Below are positions 42,688 through 51,625 of a DNA stretch of 54,985 nucleotides, one piece after another. The stretch lies in assembly GCA_945965395.1 (NCBI GenBank), contig CAMFND010000073.1, positions 1 through 54,985 of the forward strand, written 5' to 3'. The notes under the pieces were generated by a model. It worked only from the letters and a program-made list of their open reading frames with translations, was not told the origin of the DNA and made no database searches. The DNA comes from an uncultured Bacteroides sp. Its GTDB lineage: Bacteria; Bacteroidota; Bacteroidia; Bacteroidales; Bacteroidaceae. Made by a program: the position numbers and the translations under genes. The first letter of the stretch is position 1. Each line of letters starts with the position of its first letter.

Positions 42688-43650
42688 ATGAAACAGACTA
42701 TCTATGCATGGGCCAGCATCGTGGTGGGATGTACCATCCTGGCGGCCGGATTCGTATTCTTTATCAATCCCTATAACATTGTGCCCGGAGGAGTGTACGG
42801 GGCCAGCATCGTGCTCCACAACCTGTTCCCGTCCATTCAGGTGGGTACGTTCGGCTATATGTTCGACATTCCGCTGCTCATCCTGTCGGTGCTGTTGTTG
42901 GGAGCAAAGTTAGGGATACGTACCATTGTGGCGGCCCTGCTCACTCCATTGCTGATGAACACCATGTCGCGGCTGGTCTACCCTACCCGCGAAGCACTGG
43001 AGAGTCTGGACCCAGTACAACTGTTAGGAGGCAGCATGAACATGACGGACCACCTGATGCTGACGTGCATCATCGGGGCAGTGGTCATCGGTGTGGGTAC
43101 GGGCATCGTGATACGCAGTCAGGCTACCACGGGCGGAAGTGACATCGTGGGAATGCTGCTACAGAAATATGCGCACATCCGTTTCTCACGGGCCATTCTG
43201 TTAGTGGACGGGGCAGTAGTATGCTTCGGGCTGGTGGTTATCGGTTTCGGACTGGGTACAGCGAGCGACTCTACGCAGCCTTCGTGGCACCTGTCGTTCT
43301 ATTCGCTCATTTCCATCTTCATCATCTCGCGGGTCATTGCCTACATGATTAACGGGGCGAAGAACGACAAGCTGATTTTTGTCATCAGCGACCATGAGTT
43401 GCAGCCGCTTCACCAGTATATTCTGAAAGATTTAGACCGCACGGCTACCTGCATCAAGAGTTCGGGACTCTACACGGGCAAGGACAAGGAAATGATTTTC
43501 CTCGTGGTGAGCTACCAGGAGGTGCAGGGTGTGAAACTGAAAATCAAGGAAGCCGACCCAAGGGCGTTTGTGGTGGTGACGGATGCGTACGACACCTTTG
43601 GCGAAGGGTGGAAACAGCTTCCTTCTCCACACGAGATTTATCCGGAATAA
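42688..43650 (+). CDS. YitT family membrane protein (DUF2179)
   Basis: Encodes 320 residues from ATG 42688 (MKQTIYAWASIVVGCTILAA). Five or six transmembrane segments span residues 1-215, with the family block FFINPYNIVPGGVYGASIVL near 22-41 and GIVIRSQATTGGSDIVGML near 150. A cytoplasmic DUF2179 domain follows at about 230-315 (KNDKLIFVISDHE, ATCIKSSGLYTGKDKEMIFL). It is probably an inner-membrane transporter or exporter with unknown substrate. An open frame extends upstream to 42583 but crosses the promoter box, so I reject that extension. Confidence 0.88.
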   Translation: MKQTIYAWASIVVGCTILAAGFVFFINPYNIVPGGVYGASIVLHNLFPSIQVGTFGYMFDIPLLILSVLLLGAKLGIRTIVAALLTPLLMNTMSRLVYPTREALESLDPVQLLGGSMNMTDHLMLTCIIGAVVIGVGTGIVIRSQATTGGSDIVGMLLQKYAHIRFSRAILLVDGAVVCFGLVVIGFGLGTASDSTQPSWHLSFYSLISIFIISRVIAYMINGAKNDKLIFVISDHELQPLHQYILKDLDRTATCIKSSGLYTGKDKEMIFLVVSYQEVQGVKLKIKEADPRAFVVVTDAYDTFGEGWKQLPSPHEIYPE

Positions 43651-43717
43651 CTCATTTTCCGACTTTTAAGACAGAAAATCCGACATTCCGAAAAACGCAC
43701 GATTGCCATTTGTGCCG

Positions 43718-43725
43718 TACCTTTG
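43718..43725 (+). promoter_or_regulatory. -7 box for the phosphoesterase gene
   Basis: TACCTTTG, 21 bp before ATG 43747; it excludes the TTG start at 43723. Confidence 0.6.
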
Positions 43726-43746
43726 CATAAACAAAAAAACTTGCTT

Positions 43747-44586
43747 ATGCACATTCTTTTTACGCATTTCCGTTGTTTCCGTTCCGGCTTCATACAGGTG
43801 TGTTTCTGCCTGGGAGTCTTGATGCTGGGCGGATGCGACATGATTGAATATCACCCGTACGACCTCGACATTGACGGAGAAACGGACGTGAACCGCCGGA
43901 ACATTGAACGGATTGAAACGGCTACTTACGGGAAAGAGGAAATCCGGTTTGCCGTAATCAGTGACACACAGCGCTGGTACGATGAGACGGAGGATGCCGT
44001 AGAAGCTCTGAACCGACGCGACGACCTGGATTTCGTGCTTCACACAGGTGATATATCCGACTTCGGTCTGAAACTGGAGTTTGAGAAACAGCGCGACATT
44101 CTCAGCGGACTGAGGGTACCTTTCGTCTGCCTGCTGGGCAACCATGACTGTCTGGCTACGGGACTCGATGTGTTCCGCAAGATATTCGGCACGGAAGATT
44201 TCGCCTTTACCGCCGGTAATGTACGTTTTCTGTGTCTGAATACCAATGCCCTGGAGTTCGACTACTCGTCGGCGGTACCCAATATCCAGTTTATCCGCGA
44301 CGAAGGTGACCACGTGCCCGAAGGAGTGGAAAAAACCGTGGTGGCCATGCATTCAGGTCCCTTCTCCGAACAGTTCAACAACAACATCGCCGAGTATTTC
44401 CATTATTACCTGAAGGAAATGCCGGACTTGCAGTTCTGTGTCTACGGTCACGGGCACAATGTGAGTGTAGACGAGTTTTTCGATGATGGCATCAAGTACT
44501 ACGAATGTACCTGCGCCAAGAAGCGCTCTTATCTGTTTTTCACCCTCAACTCAAACGGCTATACCTATGAAGTGGTCAATTTTTAA
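43747..44586 (+). CDS. Calcineurin-like metallophosphoesterase lipoprotein
   Basis: Encodes 279 residues from ATG 43747. The signal segment FIQVCFCLGVLMLGGC ends in a lipobox, so it is probably a periplasmic or outer-membrane lipoprotein. Metal-binding motifs run in order: ISDTQRWYDE (usual DxH, here D-T-Q), LHTGDISDFG, LLGNHDCLATG, AMHSGPFSEQF, YGHGHNVSVDE. It should hydrolyse a phosphomonoester or diester; the substrate is unknown. The last 20 bp overlap the start of the next gene, so the two are coupled. Confidence 0.85.
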   Translation: MHILFTHFRCFRSGFIQVCFCLGVLMLGGCDMIEYHPYDLDIDGETDVNRRNIERIETATYGKEEIRFAVISDTQRWYDETEDAVEALNRRDDLDFVLHTGDISDFGLKLEFEKQRDILSGLRVPFVCLLGNHDCLATGLDVFRKIFGTEDFAFTAGNVRFLCLNTNALEFDYSSAVPNIQFIRDEGDHVPEGVEKTVVAMHSGPFSEQFNNNIAEYFHYYLKEMPDLQFCVYGHGHNVSVDEFFDDGIKYYECTCAKKRSYLFFTLNSNGYTYEVVNF

Positions 44587-45235
44587 ACTGCTGCTGGCAG
44601 GAGGAATGGCCGGAATGACGCTCCTGCCCCTTTGCGCACAAAACGACAGTATTGCTCCGGCCGTAAAGGAACGTCGCTGGGACAAGCGCGAGCACCTGCG
44701 TTATGAACGGTGGGAACGCCTGAAACCCACTCACCTGAAATGGCAATACGCCGGAGGAATGGGAGTCAGTTCCATAGGTGTGGGCTGGGACTACGGACGC
44801 CGCTGCCAGTGGGAGACAGACATTCAGCTGGGCTACCTGCCACGACGATATGCCGAGAAATTCCGTCTCACATTTACCGTAAAGCAGAACTACATTCCCT
44901 GGAGCATCTGCTTCAAGGAGCACTGGATGGCCGACCCCTTCTACTGCGGTCTGTACATCACCACCATTGCGGGCGACGAGTTCTGGAAGAAGGAACCGGG
45001 ACGCTATCCCAACAAATACTATAACTTCAGTACCAAGATGCGCCCCTATATCTTCGTGGGACAGCGGTTCGGGTTCAGCCCCCGCCACGACCTGGTACGC
45101 CACGTCTCCCTGTTCTATGAGCTGAGCACCTGCGAGCTGTACCTCATCAGCAAGGTAACCAATAAAAGTCTCTCCATGCGCGACATCCTGCGCCTGTCGT
45201 TCGGTGTGAAAGTACAGCTGTTCAGAGACGAATAG
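44567..45235 (+). CDS. Exported protein, possible outer-membrane beta-barrel
   Basis: Encodes 222 residues from ATG 44567 (MKWSIFKLLLAGGMAGMTLL, signal peptide ending LCAQ). The mature part has an arginine-rich start (KERRWDKREHLRYERWERLK) and then alternating polar/aromatic strands (WQYAGGMGVSSIGVGWDYGR, MRPYIFVGQRFGF), ending in FGVKVQLFRDE, which suggests a small outer-membrane barrel. The start lies inside the end of the phosphoesterase gene (20-bp overlap); frames starting further upstream lie wholly inside that gene. I recognise no family. A terminator follows. Confidence 0.7.
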   Translation: MKWSIFKLLLAGGMAGMTLLPLCAQNDSIAPAVKERRWDKREHLRYERWERLKPTHLKWQYAGGMGVSSIGVGWDYGRRCQWETDIQLGYLPRRYAEKFRLTFTVKQNYIPWSICFKEHWMADPFYCGLYITTIAGDEFWKKEPGRYPNKYYNFSTKMRPYIFVGQRFGFSPRHDLVRHVSLFYELSTCELYLISKVTNKSLSMRDILRLSFGVKVQLFRDE

Positions 45236-45262
45236 ACACGGCCTGCAAAAAAAGATAAAAAA

Positions 45263-45286
45263 GGAACGGCAGCCGTTCGCCGTTCC
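45263..45286 (+). terminator. Terminator before the thiamine locus
   Basis: 8-bp GC-rich stem GGAACGGC / GCCGTTCC with an 8-nt loop, followed by AAAGTTTT. The thi promoter box begins 12 bp later. Confidence 0.7.
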
Positions 45287-45297
45287 AAAGTTTTCGT

Positions 45298-45305
45298 TAC
45301 CTTTG
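45298..45305 (+). promoter_or_regulatory. -7 box for the thiamine operon
   Basis: TACCTTTG, directly upstream of the TPP riboswitch (starts about 11 bp later). No clear -33 TTTG. Confidence 0.7.
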
Positions 45306-45315
45306 CCGGAAAGTA

Positions 45316-45399
45316 AACAAAGGGGTGCCCCACGGATGTGTCCGGGCTGAGATTATACCCTACGAACCTGATGCGGTTAATACCGACGAAGGGATTGTT
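45316..45399 (+). ncRNA. TPP riboswitch (THI element)
   Basis: It contains the conserved blocks in order: AGGGGTGCCC, GGGCTGAGATTATACCC, GAACCTGATGCGGTTAATACC and GAAGGGA. The outer helix P1 pairs AACAA (45316-45320) with TTGTT (45395-45399). It senses thiamine pyrophosphate and lowers expression of the thiS gene and those after it when TPP is high. A small CCCG/CGGG hairpin at 45423-45434, ahead of thiS, may be part of the expression platform. Confidence 0.95.
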
Positions 45400-45471
45400 G
45401 ATTCTGACATCTATTTCCTTTCCCCGTCTGCGGGATGCTCTCTTTGGTTTACACGCTAAAACAATATGCTT

Positions 45472-45672
45472 ATGAAACTATTGGTAAACAACAAAGAGAC
45501 GGAACTTACACAAGGTCATACAATTGCCGCACTGGCACAGCAGCTGGGACTTCCGAAGCAGGGAGTGGCCATCGCACTGCACAACCGCATGGTTCCGCGT
45601 GCGGAATGGGAAAACACCGTCCTGAACGAGGGCGACAGTCTGGTCATCATCAAAGCAGCTTGTGGAGGATAA
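45472..45672 (+). CDS. thiS: Sulfur carrier protein ThiS
   Basis: Encodes 66 residues from ATG 45472 (MKLLVNNKETELTQGHTIAA); ATG 45466 would add two residues. It is a ubiquitin-like fold ending in the essential Gly-Gly (KAACGG), which is adenylated by ThiF, thiolated, and gives its sulfur to ThiG for the thiazole ring. It is the first gene after the TPP riboswitch. The thiE start lies 4 bp after its stop. Confidence 0.93.
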   Translation: MKLLVNNKETELTQGHTIAALAQQLGLPKQGVAIALHNRMVPRAEWENTVLNEGDSLVIIKAACGG

Positions 45673-45676
45673 GGCT

Positions 45677-46324
45677 ATGGACATGAATCATTTCAAGCTG
45701 CAGTTCATCACACATTTCACCGACACGTATTCGTATCTCGACTCGGCCCGGATGGCCCTCGAAGGGGGATGCCGCTGGGTACAGTTGCGCATGAAGCACG
45801 CCTCGGACGAGGAGACGGAAGCGGTGGCCGCGGAGGTACAGAAACTGTGCCGCACGTACGGAGCCACTTTCCTCATCGACGACCGGGTGGAACTGGTGCG
45901 CAAGCTGAAGGCCGACGGAGTGCACCTGGGCAAGAACGACATGCCGATAGCCGAAGCACGGAAAATCCTCGGAAAGGATTTCCTCATCGGAGGTACGGCC
46001 AACACGTTCGACGACGTACGGGCACACTATGAAGCCGGAGCCGACTACATCGGTTGCGGACCGTTCCGCTTCACCACCACAAAAGAAAAGCTCAGTCCCA
46101 TCCTCGGACTGGAGGGCTACCGTTCCATCGTACAGCAGATGAAGGCGGAAGGCATCCACCTGCCCATCGTAGCCATCGGCGGCATCACCCTGGAAGACAT
46201 CCCTGCCATCATGCAGACCGGTGTGACGGGCATCGCCCTGAGCGGCACCATCCTGCGGGCAGCGAATCCGGTGGAAGAGACGAAGAGAATCGTGAGTCAA
46301 TTAAGAATTAAGAATGAAGAATGA
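45677..46324 (+). CDS. thiE: Thiamine-phosphate synthase
   Basis: Encodes about 215 residues from ATG 45677; ATG 45683 and GTG 45662 are alternatives. TIM-barrel motifs: GGCRWVQLRMKHASDEE, FLIDDRVELVRKLKADGVHL, GLEGYRSIVQQM, and PIVAIGGITLEDIPAIMQTG for phosphate binding. It joins hydroxymethylpyrimidine diphosphate and thiazole phosphate to thiamine phosphate. The last codons lie inside a run of four 7-mers (46301-46328) that includes the stop. Confidence 0.93.
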   Translation: MDMNHFKLQFITHFTDTYSYLDSARMALEGGCRWVQLRMKHASDEETEAVAAEVQKLCRTYGATFLIDDRVELVRKLKADGVHLGKNDMPIAEARKILGKDFLIGGTANTFDDVRAHYEAGADYIGCGPFRFTTTKEKLSPILGLEGYRSIVQQMKAEGIHLPIVAIGGITLEDIPAIMQTGVTGIALSGTILRAANPVEETKRIVSQLRIKNEE

Positions 46325-46328
46325 AGAA
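46301..46328 (+). repeat. Four tandem 7-mers over the thiE stop
   Basis: TTAAGAA, TTAAGAA, TGAAGAA, TGAAGAA, perfect 7-bp period. The thiE stop (46322-46324) is inside. The third and fourth units are the complement of the TTCATTC units in the element at 6478-6505. Confidence 0.75.
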
Positions 46329-46630
46329 TTTGTAGATGTGTTCATTTTTAGACAGAAGAACAAAAGAAACACATTTTTCAAATCCTCTTATTTTCAGATT
46401 TTCATCACCAACTCCAACTCACCTTTGCTGGTAAAGAAATTCCAACTTTACCACAAAGAATAACGGACAAAGGAACCACAAAAAGAACGAAGTAGCACAG
46501 CGATTTCGCCCCAAAGGAAGCCCCAAAGCAAAAAACGGATCAAAGAGCAAAGAAGCGCAAACAAAGCTCTCTCCTCCCCACAGCAATTTCGCCAAATGCG
46601 AAGAGCGACAGCCCCCAAAAATCCCGTCCT

Positions 46631-46802
46631 CAGTTTCGGACCGAAAAGCGGAGAAGCAGAGCACGGCGAAAAGAAGCGCAGGCTGTTTGAGCGAAGCGAG
46701 TTCCTGCGCTTCCGACGGGCGGAGCTTCGCAGCCGGTCCGAAACTGCAGACGGCGGTTTTTCTTTTTGTTACCTTTTTCTTTTTGGCGGCAAAAAGAAAA
46801 AG
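46631..46802 (+). repeat. Structured intergenic element between thiE and thiG
   Basis: In a 515-bp gap, nested perfect inverted repeats: outer CAGTTTCGGACC (46631-46642) with GGTCCGAAACTG (46735-46746), inner GAAGCGCAGG (46673-46682) with CCTGCGCTTC (46703-46712), then a separate 13-bp hairpin CTTTTTCTTTTTG / CAAAAAGAAAAAG (46773-46802). The loop carries GAGCGAAGCGAG. I believe similar DNA recurs between genes in other Bacteroidales. An open frame through it is not a gene. Confidence 0.65.
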
Positions 46803-46839
46803 TAAGAGCAAGCAAACAATAAACAAAATAGATAAAACA

Positions 46840-47616
46840 ATGGAAAAACTAATCATTGCGGGAAAAGAATTCGAATCCCGCCTATTCTTAGGAACAGGAA
46901 AATTCAACTCCAACCAACTCATGGAAGAAGCCATCCTGGCTTCCGGCACAGAAATGGTGACCGTAGCCATGAAACGTATCGAACTTGACAACAAGGAAGA
47001 CGACATGCTGAAGCATATCATCCATCCCCATATCCAATTGCTCCCGAATACCTCGGGCGTGCGCACCGCAGAAGAAGCCGTGTTCGCCGCACAGATGGCC
47101 CGCGAAGCGTTTGGTACCAACTGGCTGAAACTGGAAATCCATCCCGACCCGCGCTACCTGTTGCCGGATTCTACCGAGACCCTGAAGGCTACGGAAGAAC
47201 TGGTGAAACTGGGATTCGTGGTACTTCCTTATTGCCAGGCCGACCCGACCCTGTGCAAGCGTCTGGAAGAAGCCGGAGCAGCTACCGTGATGCCGCTGGC
47301 TGCCCCTATCGGTACGAACAAGGGATTGCAGACACGCGATTTCCTGCGTATCATCATCGAGCAGAGCAACGTGCCGGTGGTAGTGGATGCCGGTATCGGT
47401 GCGCCGAGCCATGCGGCTGAAGCCATGGAAATGGGTGCCGCTGCCTGCCTGGTAAATACCGCCATCGCCGTAGCCGGAAATCCGGTGGAAATGGCCGTAG
47501 CCTTCAAGGAAGCTGTCATTGCCGGACGCCGTGCCTACGAAGCCGGACTGGGTATTCAGGCCGATAACCTCGTGGCATCTGCCTCCTCTCCCCTCACTTC
47601 TTTCTTGAATGAATAA
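46840..47616 (+). CDS. thiG: Thiazole synthase
   Basis: Encodes 258 residues from ATG 46840 ([20 protein letters not shown]). The frame is open further upstream, to 46687, only through the structured repeat, so the long form is rejected. It has [20 protein letters not shown] with the Schiff-base lysine, [37 protein letters not shown], and [20 protein letters not shown] for phosphate binding. It forms the thiazole phosphate from deoxyxylulose phosphate, ThiS thiocarboxylate and the dehydroglycine made by ThiH. The long gap after thiE, holding a hairpin element, may lower or uncouple expression. Confidence 0.95.
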   Translation: MEKLIIAGKEFESRLFLGTGKFNSNQLMEEAILASGTEMVTVAMKRIELDNKEDDMLKHIIHPHIQLLPNTSGVRTAEEAVFAAQMAREAFGTNWLKLEIHPDPRYLLPDSTETLKATEELVKLGFVVLPYCQADPTLCKRLEEAGAATVMPLAAPIGTNKGLQTRDFLRIIIEQSNVPVVVDAGIGAPSHAAEAMEMGAAACLVNTAIAVAGNPVEMAVAFKEAVIAGRRAYEAGLGIQADNLVASASSPLTSFLNE

Positions 47617-47639
47617 ATCCTGATTTTCTCAACCGGTAG

Positions 47640-49417
<1,778 letters not shown>

Positions 49418-49421
49418 CGAA

Positions 49422-50573
49422 ATGTTTAGTGACGAATTAGAAAAAATAAGCTGGGAGGAGACGACCAAGGCCATCTACTCCAAAACCGAGGCCGACGTGA
49501 TTCGGGCACTCGGAAAATCACGGTGCGACGTAGACGACTTCATGGCTCTCATCTCGCCGGCTGCCGAAAAGTTCCTTGAACCCATGGCACGCCTCAGCAA
49601 GAAATATACCGAAGAACGTTTCGGACGCACCATGTCGATGTTCATCCCGCTCTACATCACCAACTCGTGCACCAACTCGTGCGTGTACTGCGGCTTCCAC
49701 ATCAGCAACCCCATGGCGCGCACCATCCTGACACCCGAAGAGATTGAAAACGAATATAAAGCCATCAAGAAGCTCGGCCCGTTCGAAAACCTGCTGATTG
49801 TGACGGGTGAGAATCCGGCCAAGGCGGGTGTGCCCTATATTGCCAAAGCGCTCGACCTGGCCAAGCCGTATTTCTCAAACCTGAAAATCGAGGTGATGCC
49901 GCTCAAGACGGAAGAGTATGCCGAACTGGTGCACCACGGACTGAACGGCGTAATCTGTTTCCAGGAAACGTACAACAAGGCCCGCTACAACGTGTACCAC
50001 CCGCGCGGCATGAAGTCGAAGTTCGAATGGCGCGTCAACGGGTTCGACCGCATGGGCCAGGCCGGCGTACACTCCATCGGTATGGGTGTACTCATCGGAC
50101 TGGAGGACTGGCGTACGGATGTGACCATGATGGCTTACCACCTGCGCTACTTGCAGAAACATTACTGGAAAACGAAATACAGCGTGAACTTCCCGCGCAT
50201 GCGTCCGGCCGAGAACGAAGGTTTCCAGCCTAACGTCATCATGAGCGACAAGGAACTGGCACAGGTCACTTTCGCCATGCGTATCTTCGACCACGACGTG
50301 GACATCTCCTACTCTACCCGCGAACCGGCCAATATCCGCGACCACATGGCTTCACTGGGCGTGACTACCATGAGTGCCGAGAGCAAGACCGAACCGGGCG
50401 GATATTACACCTACCCGCAGGCACTGGAGCAGTTCCATGTGAGCGACGAACGTACAGCCGTAGAAATCGAGAAGGCCCTCAAGGCATTGGGACGCGAACC
50501 GGTATGGAAGGACTGGGATGCTTCGTTCGACCATGTGGCACAGTCGCACGCCACCGCCGCTACGGCCCGCTGA
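49422..50573 (+). CDS. thiH: 2-iminoacetate synthase (tyrosine lyase)
   Basis: Encodes 383 residues. The radical SAM cluster motif C-x3-C-x2-C is in TNSCTNSCVYCGFHIS near 84-99, followed by MARTILTPEEIENEYKAIKK; INFPRMRPAENEGF-like SVNFPRMRPAENEGFQP and the C-terminal GVTTMSAESKTEPGGY match ThiH. It cleaves tyrosine to dehydroglycine and p-cresol for ThiG, using S-adenosylmethionine and electrons probably from flavodoxin. Its start is next to the TAATTAT repeats. Array C begins 25 bp after its stop. Confidence 0.95.
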   Translation: MFSDELEKISWEETTKAIYSKTEADVIRALGKSRCDVDDFMALISPAAEKFLEPMARLSKKYTEERFGRTMSMFIPLYITNSCTNSCVYCGFHISNPMARTILTPEEIENEYKAIKKLGPFENLLIVTGENPAKAGVPYIAKALDLAKPYFSNLKIEVMPLKTEEYAELVHHGLNGVICFQETYNKARYNVYHPRGMKSKFEWRVNGFDRMGQAGVHSIGMGVLIGLEDWRTDVTMMAYHLRYLQKHYWKTKYSVNFPRMRPAENEGFQPNVIMSDKELAQVTFAMRIFDHDVDISYSTREPANIRDHMASLGVTTMSAESKTEPGGYYTYPQALEQFHVSDERTAVEIEKALKALGREPVWKDWDASFDHVAQSHATAATAR

Positions 50574-50598
50574 AAAGCCCTCCGGAACACTCTCTGAA

Positions 50599-50703
50599 AA
50601 ACGCCCTTACGTTTTCCCTGAAACGCAAGTACGTTTTACTTCAAACACAAGTGCGTTTTGATAGAAACACAAGGACGTTTTTCAAAAACGCAAGTGCGTT
50701 TTT
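50599..50703. repeat. Array C: five 17-bp near-palindromes at 22-bp period
   Basis: Copies start at 50599, 50621, 50643, 50665 and 50686 (spacing 22, 22, 22, 21): AAACGCCCTTACGTTTT, AAACGCAAGTACGTTTT, AAACACAAGTGCGTTTT, AAACACAAGGACGTTTT, AAACGCAAGTGCGTTTT. It lies between thiH and thiF and is followed by a terminator-like hairpin. Confidence 0.85.
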
Positions 50704-50726
50704 TCAAGACATGTATAACCCTCTTC

Positions 50727-50771
50727 AGAAGGCATCCTGAGGCCATTATCCCGACTTCCGGATGCCTTTCT
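50727..50771 (+). terminator. Terminator-like hairpin between array C and thiF
   Basis: AGAAGGCATCC (50727-50737) pairs with GGATGCCTTTCT (50760-50771) with one bulge, followed by GTCTTTACT. It would separate thiF from the upstream thi transcript. Confidence 0.6.
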
Positions 50772-50802
50772 GTCTTTACTCACTTATTTCCCTTTTAACC
50801 TT

Positions 50803-51519
50803 ATGAAACTGACCGAAAAAGAAGCGTCACGCTACAACCGACAGATTCTGCTCGACGAAATCGGCGAGACAGGACAACTCCTGCTGAAGCAGGCCCGCGT
50901 ACTCATCGTGGGAGTGGGCGGACTGGGGTCGCCCATTGCCCTCTACCTGGCCGGAGCCGGAGTGGGCACCATCGGACTGATTGACGACGATACCGTGAGC
51001 GAGACCAACCTCCAGCGGCAGGTGCTCTACAGCGAACCTGAAATCGGACTCTCCAAGGCCGAACAGGCCAAACTGCGTCTGCAGGCCCTCAACTCCGACA
51101 TCCGTGTGGAAGCCTGGAACGAGCGTCTCACCCCACAGAATGCCGAATGCCTCATTGCCAACTACGACATTGTGGTGGACGGCTGCGACAATTTCCGCAC
51201 GCGCTACCTCATTAACGACACCTGCGTGCGGCTGGACAAGGTGTACGTGTACGGTGCCATCCGCGAGTTCGATGGGCAGGTCTCCGTGTTCAACTACCAG
51301 GGCGGTCCCGACTACCGCACCCTCTTCCCCGACGAAGAAGAAATGCTCGCCATGCCCCACCCCTCCAAGGCCGTGCTGGGTGTCACTCCGGGCGTAGTAG
51401 GCTGCGTGGAAGCCAGCGAGACGATGAAAGTCATCCTGGGCAGTCCGTACGTGCTGAGCGGAAAACTCTGGCACATCGACCTGCGAAGTCTGGAAAGCTA
51501 CGTCATTTCGCTGGTATAG
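50803..51519 (+). CDS. thiF: ThiS adenylyltransferase (ThiF/HesA/MoeB family)
   Basis: Encodes 238 residues. E1-like fold: RYNRQILLDEIGETGQ at the start, VLIVGVGGLGSPIALYLAGA near 33 (ATP-binding GxGGLG), ETNLQRQVLYSEPEIGLSKA near 67, VVDGCDNFRTRYLIND near 126. It adenylates the ThiS C-terminal glycine. The CxxC pairs that bind zinc in E. coli ThiF and MoeB are absent (the loop reads PDYRTLFPDEEEMLAMPHPS), although the nearby GVVGCVEASE cysteine remains. Array C and a hairpin separate it from thiH. Confidence 0.9.
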   Translation: MKLTEKEASRYNRQILLDEIGETGQLLLKQARVLIVGVGGLGSPIALYLAGAGVGTIGLIDDDTVSETNLQRQVLYSEPEIGLSKAEQAKLRLQALNSDIRVEAWNERLTPQNAECLIANYDIVVDGCDNFRTRYLINDTCVRLDKVYVYGAIREFDGQVSVFNYQGGPDYRTLFPDEEEMLAMPHPSKAVLGVTPGVVGCVEASETMKVILGSPYVLSGKLWHIDLRSLESYVISLV

Positions 51520-51580
51520 TTCCCCGTCCGACCCGCTGAAAATCACGGTTTTCGGTGATGTACAGCTCCTCAGATAGCCT

Positions 51581-51588
51581 TACTTTTG
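51581..51588 (+). promoter_or_regulatory. -7 box for the LRR lipoprotein gene
   Basis: TACTTTTG, 37 bp before ATG 51626. A second weaker candidate TATCTTTA is at 51616-51623, too close to the ATG. Confidence 0.5.
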
Positions 51589-51625
51589 TACAAACGTAAA
51601 TTATCCTATTATTCTTATCTTTAGT

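Noticed and set aside
43970-43980. DTQ in the phosphoesterase as a sign of inactivity
   Set aside because: I believe Gln in place of His in this motif is common in lipoprotein phosphoesterases of this kind; all other metal-binding motifs are intact.
45435-45686. An 83-residue frame overlapping thiS
   Set aside because: It is the +1 frame of thiS, and ThiS has the diglycine C-terminus in its own frame.
46687-46839. Upstream extension of thiG by 51 residues
   Set aside because: It crosses the structured repeat element, and the family start ([20 protein letters not shown]) is at 46840.
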